DNA of 64,000 bases from Triangularia verruculosa (taxonomy: Eukaryota; Ascomycota; Sordariomycetes; Sordariales; Podosporaceae), in the NCBI GenBank assembly GCA_033296885.1, contig MU863897.1, forward strand, positions 1 through 64,000, read 5' to 3'. Position numbers and translations under genes: made by a program. Within the stretch, counting starts at the first letter, position 1. Every line of letters begins with the position of its first letter. The notes under the pieces are model-generated. The model had not been told where the DNA came from, did no database searches, and saw nothing but the letters and a program-made list of their open reading frames with translations. Of this stretch, positions 55,692-64,000 are shown piece by piece.

Positions 55692-55772
55692 TAGTTTCTA
55701 TTCATCATCATCCATACTATATATATATGCAAAGAGAAGACCACACAGTCATCCATGATACACATTGTCCCA

Positions 55773-56317
55773 CTAAGAATTGAGTAACGGCTGCTGCTCC
55801 TGTGAACCTGTCGTGTTTGATGAACCCCAACGTGACCGTCCGTCGGTGCTATGCCATTTGGTCCAGAACCTAACCCGGTCGAATGGTATCGAGGCACGGT
55901 GCCAGTCCCAGTCTGCTCGTTTGAGGCGTTTGTAAACTACGATGCTGATCCAGACTAGCACGCCGAGGAGGATTGTTGAGAGGATAGAGATGATGACGGA
56001 CACGGCGGTAATGGTAGAGACGTGGCATCCGAAGGGACGGGAGCGGACCTCCCACCGTTCGGACCAGTGAGGGCAGATGTCGGGCTGGGAGATGGGGGCT
56101 AGGAGGGGGAAGGTGTGGGCGTTGGGGGTGCAGGATTGGGTCTGTGAGAATGGCATTAGCTAGCGGTGAGAAGGAGGGGCGGGCGGTTGGTGATGGAATG
56201 GCATACAAAAGGACACCAGGAGCAGGCATCCTGAGCTAGGCAGGGTGAGCAAGCTTGTTGGCGCCAGCAGCGGCGGAGATGGTCGTCTGGATCTTCATTG
56301 GGATTGAGGTTGGACAT
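55773..56317 (-). CDS. Small Cys-rich (PSI-like) single-pass membrane protein
   Basis: Exons 56317-56207 and 56141-55773 give 159 residues. The first 77 residues hold nine cysteines in a pattern like the PSI (plexin-semaphorin-integrin) domain: CWRQQACSPCLAQDACSWCPF, then C-x8 spacing onward. One helix follows at about 78-107 (SVIISILSTILLGVLVW). It is followed by basic KRLKR and a 45-residue hydrophilic tail, suggesting the Cys domain lies outside the cytosol. There is no cleavable signal peptide; the helix may act as a reverse anchor. I know no function. It begins MSNLNPNED, and the intron (65 nt) keeps frame through the Cys-rich domain. Confidence 0.8.
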
Positions 56318-56721
56318 TCTAGTGTGAAAGGATATTGGAGTGGTTACACCAAGAGATAAAAGTGAATCAGACGGGCAATCTTAGGTGTGTTGCTTGCTAT
56401 AGGCATATGTCAATAGAAAGAGAGGCTCATGAGAGACGTATCCGTATGGCCTATGAGCATGGGAGTCGCGGCTGAGAACCGTTGAAGTTGAAGATCGTAT
56501 CAGATGCGGGGCAGGCATGCTTCTGGCACAGCAAGCACGCACTCACGACACGACTTCCGGATTAAGCAACTCATCTTGAAACCACGGCCGTAAACTTTTA
56601 TTATAACCCGCCTGCTGATTTTATCTATAAACATGTTAAAACTGCAAAAGTCCCAACTGCTCCAAACTTTTCGCTTTCCTCCTTCTAGAATAGCGCCCCG
56701 ACCTTTTTCATATTACACACT
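56318..56721. other. Short gap, PSI-like gene / COG4
   Basis: About 400 bases lie upstream of the PSI-like gene and downstream of COG4, both on the minus strand. I see no gene in it. Confidence 0.5.
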
Positions 56722-59283
56722 TCACTCCCGTACAATCTCCCTCGCCCTCATCTTCTCCTCTTCAGTAAGCACCCACACCATCCCTCCGTCCAACCCTTCC
56801 TCCTCCTCTGCGAGCAACTCTTCCCACTCTTCCTCCTCCATATTCGTCACCATCAGGATCTGCCCAACCTTTCCAAACACCTCCCTCACCCCGTAGTTGC
56901 CCTTAGACACCACGCCAATAATGCCATTGACGTCCCGTTCTAGCCTGATCGCCCCATACGCGCTCAGCCCCTTGCCCGCCTTGGCATAGCCCCATACCCT
57001 CTTCTCCAGCACCTTTTGAGCCAGATACACAGCAGTTTTATCCATGAGCTGGTTGTACGTCGTCGGTGTGAGCAGCCGTGAGATAGGCTTCATGAGCGCA
57101 TCCCATCCCAACTCAAACGTCAACGGGACTTGCTCGAGGTATTCCTCCAGCGTCTTGTCAGATTGCGCAGCCCACTCAATGAGCTCCTCCTCGGTGGAGA
57201 TGGTGTAATTTGCGTCGCTAAAGGTGGAGGTGATGACGGGCCTGAGACGAGCATAAACCACTTCACTGAACAAGACTTCGATGCCTGCCTTGATGAGCTC
57301 GCTGGATTTGAGCTGGAATGAGGATTTGAGGTTCTGAAGACGGGTGACGATTTCTTTGGCGTCGTTTGCAAAAGGGAAAGCAGCAGCAAGTGCCGATGAT
57401 GGCTGGGCCGCCTCGGTGGAGTGGTTTTCTGGTGGTTTCAGAATTCCGGATACAATCCGGTCTAGGTATTCGTTTGCCACGTCCAGACTATTGATGAGGA
57501 CAATGAAAGCAACGATCTTGTCTTCTGGAGGGAAGCCACCTTGGACGTTGGGCTTGGGGAGGTATTCGTCGCGCATTTTTCGCTGAATCAGACCGACAAA
57601 GTCGGTGCCGAGAAGAGCTTGAATCGTAGGGATAACCTCCTTTACGACATCTTTTTGGGAGGTGGAAATGGACTTCTCAATGACGGTCTTGGCGATGTAC
57701 ATCACATCGTCAACGGCGGAGATGATGAACGGTGGATTGCTCTCAATCGGCTTGTTTTGTCTAAGCGTAAGCCCACTGGGAAACTCGTCGAGTTGAAAGG
57801 CCTTCTCCACGGAACGCCGGAAAAAGAACTTGGTGAGCTCATTGTATGGTGAAACCAGTTTGTTTGCGACCTTTCGGCCTAGGTTAGATTTAGTGAGAAC
57901 TTCAGGCATAGTGAGTGGCGCTTCGTCTGATGAATCGGGTTCCTGCCGCTGTCAGTATCACTCTAAACCAATCATGTTACAACAACTTACCCTGCACTTT
58001 CCAGCAAGGAAACGAGAATAAAGTGACCACCTCTGAAGCATAATAGCAATCTCGCTGACCAAGGCATCCACTTCCTTCATATCCACGCCCTCATCCTCGC
58101 TCTGACGTCCATTATTGGTACCCCCAACAGCAGGCGAGTTTACTCGAGGTGTCCCTCCAAACCCCCGATTTGACTGGGAAACAAAGCTCTGAACAAGAAA
58201 CGAAAAGGGGTAACTTCGGACATCGGTCAACCTCCGGTCTACGGTCCTTTCATCGCTCCAAGAATCGAGAATGATGCCTCCTTGGACATCGGCCTCCATC
58301 TGCAGCCTCTCGATAACTTTGACCATCTTACCGGTTCCATAGTGCCTTTCTACCAAGCCGCCATGGCCATCCACAATGTGAGCAATGTGTTCAAACAGCC
58401 TGGTGAGAGCATTGGCGAAGAAGAAGCCATCCTTCCTCCCCTGCCCGCCAACAGTAGAAGCCCCTTCTTTGAGGACTGTCCTGGCCGTGCCCGCCACACC
58501 CTGGCAGACGTACTGGCCATACACATCTAGCCCAACGTCTCCCCTCCCAATGAGCGGGAACAGCTTGAAGAACCTTGTCACCCTCGCTCCATCCCCTTCC
58601 TCGGCAGCCTTTTTGAACTCCCTCAAAAACAAGTTGCACAAACTCTCCCTCGCCGCCTCAAGCGTCACCCAAGGCGGGTCAGGTACCTCCACAGTAGGCA
58701 CCACCGCAGCGGCGAACCCACCTCGAACGATCTCCTCTGGCACCTTGGAAGCTCTCGCAATGTAGCCAGCTGCCGCCTCCCAGTCCTGAGGGGCACCCAT
58801 GCTGCCCACTACACCTGCGACGCATGCCTTGAGCTCAGCTACTTGCTCCACGACGCGCAATGTATCTTCCACCCGTGACTTTTCCAAATCGAGAGTGCGG
58901 ACCCGGCTCGAGAGGTGGGAGGCCGTCTCCGAGGCGGATGCGAGCATGCTGTTGCTGATTCCACGGGAGGCAATCACCTGAGCCCCAAGGCCTGCCCGGA
59001 GGTTGTCGAGGCGGGAGAGGGAGCGGGTCAGGTCTGCTTGAGAGGATATGAGTGTCGTCAGACGATCTGTGACGGCGGACTCGCGGGTGTGGAGGGCAGC
59101 GAGGGCAGCTCGAATATCAGCTGGGGACGTGGCAGTTTGGATCGCGGTGGATGGGTTGCTGTTAGTGGTGGTTGTTGGTTTCGGTGTATTGAGGGTTGGG
59201 AAAGCCATCGTTAGGGCGGGATTAGGAGACGTGGTGGCAGACATTTTGGTCGTCGTAGCGGCGCCATTGGAGAGAGCAGACAT
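56722..59283 (-). CDS. cog4: COG complex subunit 4
   Basis: Two exons (59283-57991 and 57942-56722) join in phase 0 to 837 residues, usual for fungal Cog4. COG is the tether for retrograde vesicles within the Golgi; Cog4 is in lobe A and binds SNAREs and Sly1. The N-terminal part is helical (TRESAVTDRLTTLISSQADL; about 70-175) after a Thr/Ser/Asn-rich head. The conserved middle reads RFFKLFPLIGRGDVGLDVYGQYVCQ only in short stretches I can match. The C-terminal half contains KPPENHSTEAAQPS and WGYAKAGKGLSAYGAIRLERD. The intron is 48 nt with a CTGAC branch site close to its acceptor. The start MSALSNGAATTTKM was chosen because upstream residues look untranslated; MSATTSPNP 13 codons later is the alternative. 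Confidence 0.93.
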
Positions 59284-60454
59284 TGGAATAGTATCGGCGC
59301 ATCGCTCTTCGTGCCGTTGCGCGCCGGGATGGGGTGGCCAGGGACCCGTCAAGGTAAATGAGCCCAGTGATGCCCCGCTGACACCGCTGGCAGTTTGGGC
59401 GTTGTGGATTTGCCAATTTGACACGCAGCTCGGGGCGTGCAGGGGTAGCATTGGCCCCACTTGATCGGCCGTTGGGACACTGGAGCAAGCCGATGCTCAA
59501 CCTCCTCCGTTTCGGTAGCGCCTTCCGGCCCGGAAGCTTTCCGGAGTGCCTCCCATTTCTAAACTCGAATGGAGTATCGAGTAACATGGCCTTCAGCTAT
59601 TGGGTTCACTTTTATTCTGCTGAAATTTAGGCCAACATTGCCCGTCGATTTGTCCTTCCATAGGTGCCGTAAACAACGCTATCTGTTCGCCCTGCTCCAA
59701 CACCACCCAGTCGGGGTGTGCCTTTGTTTGCGATGTTCTACTCGGTACCACTTTTGCATTTCGCAATGGCGGCAAGAAACGGCTCGTTGCATATTGATTC
59801 ATAATTCCATCGGCAGACTGTTTGTCCCATCGCGAATACGCACTCCCAAGTTAGCGACGGACATCACGTAACCGGCAAAGGTGACCGACGAGACCTATAG
59901 TCCGTCGACAACAGACAGGTATGAATATTTAACCTCATTGCCTTCATTTTCAGATGAGTATGATGGGCTAGTACAGCATGAGATCTGTTCTGTTTGCTGC
60001 CGCTGCACCGAGGCCTGCAAAGTTTCCCATGCCCCGGTTGACAAACAGATAGAGGCGTCATATCATACAAACGTCGGCTCACTATTTGATAGGCCAGTCA
60101 AGCCATGTTTTATGCCGTTTATCTGTTTGCTCTTCTCGATATGCAGGCTTCCTAAGCAGAATCTCGTGTCAAAAGTAGGCTTACCTCGGCAGCAAACAAA
60201 GTCAACAACATTGGAATGTCCTTGGTACTTTCCGACCATTGAATTCTATATAGGAGGTCAACTGTTGAAGAAAGTCACTCAGAAGTCTATATCCCTAAAA
60301 GGCCCTGATAGCAGTTCCGGGTCGGTTCTCGGTTATATAATGAGACATCCCTCTCAATGTTGCCTGTTGAGATCAGTGAGGACCAACAGCTTGACTTTGC
60401 CTACATTTCCCATTTTCGATTACGTTGCCGTCAGCCTTTACATTCATTATGACC
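59284..60454. other. Divergent region, COG4 / dynamin-like
   Basis: These 1.17 kb hold no supported gene. The 210-codon plus frame at 59881-60513 runs into the dynamin-like gene in another frame and lacks domain signs. A TATATAA lies at 60334-60340. Confidence 0.5.
60334..60340 (+). promoter_or_regulatory. TATA-like box of the dynamin-like gene
   Basis: TATATAA lies 115 bases before the ATG of the dynamin-like GTPase, and a weaker CTATATAGG lies about 90 bases further upstream. Position and sequence fit a TATA element. Confidence 0.4.
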
Positions 60455-62724
60455 ATGAAGGACACAGCTCAGGACGGCTTGCTCGCAAGCCCTGCTCTTT
60501 TGGCCAAGATTGACAAACTTCGTGAACGGAACATTGGTAGCCATATCCCTCTGCCCCAGGTATGAATGCACCGAAACGCCGGATAGACCTAGAAACCGAG
60601 AACTAACCTACCATCTAGCTTGTTGTTGTGGGCGACCAAAGCTCCGGAAAATCGTCTCTTCTCGAAAGTCTCACCGGAATACCCTTCCCTCGCAATGTCG
60701 AACTTTGCACACGCTACGCCACCCAGATCACCCAGCGCCGCGACAATATAACCCAGGTCAACATCACCATCATTGCTGGTCCACGGTCAACCGATGAGCA
60801 CAAGAATTTTGTGGCGGCATACCATGGAAGCGCCACTTCCGGGGATGATTTGCGCGCCAAGTTCCCGGCAATCTTGCAAGAGGTGTGCAAACCGTGCTAC
60901 CAAGATCATGAGCAACTCGTGTGCTGACATGCTCAACAGGTCAATGCTAGGATGGGCATCCGGACGGACCCATCTGTCAAAGGAGGGACGGTTTTCAGTG
61001 AAGATGTCCTGAAAATTGAAATCTGCGGCCCAACTGCAGACTACTTGACCGTGATCGATGTTCCAGGGATCTTCCGCAACCCAACAGAGGGCGTCACCAC
61101 CAAAGAAGACATGGCAATGGTTCGAAACATGGTCACAGGATACATCCAAAACAGTCGGACCATCATCCTTGCCGTTTTGCCTTGCAATATCGATATCGCA
61201 AATCAGGAAATCCTGACACTTGCAGAGGAATACGACAAGAAGGGCGAACGTACCCTCGGCATCTTGACAAAGCCTGACTTGGTACTGGAGACCAGCGCCA
61301 AAGAGACGATTTGCAGCATCGTCGAGAATAAGAGGAAGAGGTTGGCATTGGGATACTACGTTGTGAGGAGTCGCGGCGCGGATCAAGACGACTCTGGTTA
61401 CGAATCGCGCGAGCACATGTTTAATCAGGATCCCTGGCGCCGTCTTGACAAAGGCAGGGTTGGTGTCCGGGCGTTAAAGTCAAGGCTGGGCGAACTTCTT
61501 GGAGACATGGCACGCCGTGAGTTCCCAAAGCTGAGAAAAGATGTCACCGACATGCTCCGTGTCGCTGAAAAAGAGCGGGATGATCTTGGCCCGGCGCGGC
61601 AAGATGAGTCTGAGCAACGGAGCTTCCTGAGCACAATGGCTGGAAAGTTTCAAGAGCTGGTGACTGCCGGTATTGAGGCGCGATACTCCAAGTACGCCGC
61701 TTTTGACGACTCCGTTCACCTCCGCCTTATCACTCAGGTAGTGTTCCTTGCTGACAGATTCAGCCAGGAGTTCAAGTCCAAGGCAGCACGCCGAAGTTTT
61801 GACTCAGATGCTGATGCTTGTGAGGACTTTGGTGTTGATGATGATGATCAAGGTGCCGCAGAGGCTAGAGAGACTCTCGAGTTCGCGGTCGAAGATCTCT
61901 CCCTCGAAGACTTTCCCGAGCTGGACGGTATAATCACCGACGATGACGACTTCGGCTATCCAGAGGATGGCATAATGGATTGGATCACGAACCTCCATCT
62001 TCAATCACGCGGCATGGAACTTGGTACATTCAGTGACGCTGTCTGGACGAGCGCCTGGCGAGAACAATCCAGCAAATGGTCCGCCATGAGCCGCGCTTTT
62101 GCCAGCAGGGTGATCATGGTTGTCCAGCGCTTCATCACCCAAGCCATGAACATTGTTTGTGTCGATAAAGAGGTTCGCGAGACTCTTTGGGCATGCTTGC
62201 AAGAGGAGGTACTTTGGCGATACAAGAAAACCACCGACTTTCTCGAGTACCTCATCTCCGTCGAGCGAGATCTCAACCCATACACCCTCAACCAGAATTT
62301 CAGCAAAGCGCGCCAGGAAGCTCATGCAAACAGGGTGGCTGCTCACATTCTCTCAAAACTTAACTCGGTCGAGCGGCAGGAGAGTGACCTTGCGACGGTC
62401 AACATCGCTACGATTCGCACTTCAACCAGGGACAAATCCAACATCAAAGACGTCGCCGAGCAGCTTCACGACGACTTGAGCTCCTACTACGCAATCGCGC
62501 GGGAGCGATTTGTCGACAATGTTTTCGCGCATGTGGTCGGCTCACACCTGCTCTTGGGTCCAGACACCCCGCTTAAGGTCTTCACTCATGAATGGGTCAT
62601 CGGGCTCAAGGCTGAGCAGCTCGGGGCTATTGCTGGGGAGACCACCAGCGTCAAGGAGCAACGGGCCAACCTCAATCGCAAGATCAAGGACTTGCGAACT
62701 GCAAAGAAGATCTTGCAGTTTTGA
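60455..62724 (+). CDS. Dynamin/Mx-like large GTPase
   Basis: Exons 60455-60559, 60619-60882 and 60940-62724 give 717 residues. The GTPase domain has the P-loop GDQSSGKSS (40-48), the switch-1 block RNVELCTRYATQ, DVPG at 163-166 (DLPG in most dynamins), and TKPD near 232. The middle/stalk region contains a very acidic insert (about 405-450, with DDDD and DDDDFGYPEDG). A GTPase effector-type helix pair closes the protein. There is no PH or Pro-rich domain, as in Mx and many fungal dynamin-like proteins. Fungi have many such copies whose roles are mostly unknown; membrane remodelling is the general expectation. It is not Vps1 or Dnm1 by length and sequence. The first intron falls just before the P-loop. 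Confidence 0.9.
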
Positions 62725-64000
62725 TAGGCTTAGTGTTGAAAGAGGGTTGCCTTGTCTTATCTTTTTTTTTCTGCTCTCTTCTTATTGTAGTAATCTTTTT
62801 GGAGTAGTACGAACATAACTTGAGATATAGAAGTCGATAGAGAGATAAAAAGAAAATGAATAATCGATGACGTTCCCTTTCTACAATATGAATTGTTGCT
62901 CGTGAAACAGCTTGCTTTCCATAACACCCAGTCCCGTGTGTAGCAATTCTGGGTTGTCCCTTCCGGGGAAAGTCTTCTTGCAGACGTTATTGTTTGCTTT
63001 CTGTTATGAAGCTAGACCAACACCATTGAATTAAGCGATTGCGATGGTTGTAAGTGGAGTATTAACTGTTACTCAATATTTAACCTACGTACAAGAATAT
63101 TTCTGTTCCTGAGATCGTTCGCCATAAGTCATAGGAGCTTCGACATGAACCCAAAGTCTTTCATATAAAATAGCTTGACATCAGGTGTAGTTCGGTTTCA
63201 TGCACTCTACTGGTAATCCCGTATTATAACTCCAAGTCTTATTTGGTTCAAGACAGAGAGATACTGCCACAACAGCAGCATTTGAGAGCAGAAATATAGA
63301 TTCCAGCCTTTGTCTCAGTTGTTCTAGGCTTGGGCTATTTCTTCAAGAGCCTATTTCGCCAAGTTAGTACTTATCGGGGCATTGAGTGTGTAAATAAGGA
63401 ATGTAGTAATCGAGGCACATGTCTTGGACAAGCGATTTTATGATGCACTTTGAACTGTTGTAAGTTCAAGATACGTTAAAAAAAGCCGTTGAATCACTCT
63501 TTAGACCTCTTATCGACGACATTGACAGACCTGTTGACTATACTTATAATTTTTAGTATCTGGATGAGACGGTTTAGAGGGACGGCCTATCGGCTTGTGG
63601 TGCCTGTAGGTTGTCTACCACGAGTGCACTGATACAGGTGTTTTTCTCAAGCGGAATGAGATGAGCTTGCAATGGAAACTACTTATTCGTTCTGTAGGCC
63701 AACCTTGTCTTTTTGGATTCCATTTCTGACAAAATCTAGAATTCTGTATCGACTTTGACTCATCCATCAGATGAAACTGGAGTTGTAGAAAGCTCTCGGC
63801 CTGTCCACTCCCATGGCAATGATTGAGGCTCTGTCTGAAGTGGATCATGCAAGTCGTGAGAGTGGTATCGAAAAACGGTTGACTAGGTAGGCTGAGGAAA
63901 GCTTGGATGATGGTTGTGGAGATGTCACGAGGGTATCCATCACTGGGTATCCATGTAGCAAATGACCTAACCACCATCGCAACTCAATCTATATAGACCT
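62725..64000. other. Right flank without a recognisable gene
   Basis: This 1.3 kb is AT-rich after 63000. A 120-codon minus frame at 63615-63977 has no family resemblance, although it could be the last exon of a gene continuing beyond the window. Nothing else stands out. Confidence 0.45.

Noticed and set aside
63615..63977. 120-codon minus-strand frame at the right end
   Set aside because: No family resemblance. It may be part of a gene beyond the window but cannot be supported.

Overview
The window is nuclear DNA of a filamentous ascomycete, most likely a sordariomycete and probably Sordariales. The grounds are a mosaic of long single-exon and intron-bearing genes, short GT-AG introns (about 48-245 nt) with CTGAC/CTAAC branch sites just before the acceptor, pyrimidine-rich leaders, kilobase-sized intergenic gaps, and a full set of filamentous-fungal proteins, including a Neurospora cr-1 type adenylate cyclase. 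No plasmid, phage, CRISPR array or secondary-metabolite cluster is visible, and I see no intact transposon.

Layout, left to right. 1-2951: non-coding, with a palindrome and direct repeats at the left edge. 2952-4199 (+): flavohemoglobin. 5535-5683 (-): tRNA-Ala(UGC) with a 77-nt intron. 6014-8764 (-): SulP sulfate permease. 11828-13442 (+): Bub2-type TBC GAP. 15812-16429 (+): small Cys-rich secreted, GPI-like protein. 16623-18113 (-): PAQR/Izh receptor with a coiled-coil N terminus. 19191-20047 (+): THOC5-like subunit whose last intron appears to be GC-AG. 20048-26282: a 6.2-kb gap. 26283-28524 (+): family 2 membrane glycosyltransferase. 31047-32597 (-): nucleolar FKBP. 34490-37711 (+): divergent NDR-type kinase. 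38319-38996 (-): a four-exon YOS1 gene found by splicing together short pieces. 40703-47652 (-): adenylate cyclase. 50916-52715 (-): RTC4-domain protein. 53312-54716 (+): dynamitin. 55407-55691 (+): MoaD-like molybdopterin synthase small subunit. 55773-56317 (-): small PSI-like membrane protein. 56722-59283 (-): COG4. 60455-62724 (+): dynamin/Mx-like GTPase. 62725-64000: nothing convincing.

Most genes are housekeeping and unrelated in pathway. Loose themes are signalling (adenylate cyclase, NDR-like kinase, Bub2), ER-Golgi traffic (YOS1, COG4), dynein transport (dynamitin) and N/S metabolism (flavohemoglobin, sulfate permease, MoaD). Several pairs are divergent and may share promoters: PAQR/THOC5, FKBP/kinase, RTC4/dynamitin and COG4/dynamin-like.

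The most unusual locus is the NDR-like kinase. It has DFS in place of DFG, a Glu where NDR kinases carry the phosphorylated Thr of the hydrophobic motif, a possible unannotated 5' exon, and a coding-looking in-frame tail of 43 codons beyond its TAG stop. Other leads are the large tRNA intron, the GC-AG intron, the Ser-Gly tail of the MoaD-like protein, and two small Cys-rich proteins of unknown role. I did not find a convincing new multi-gene system. All intron borders are read by eye and lack transcript support.
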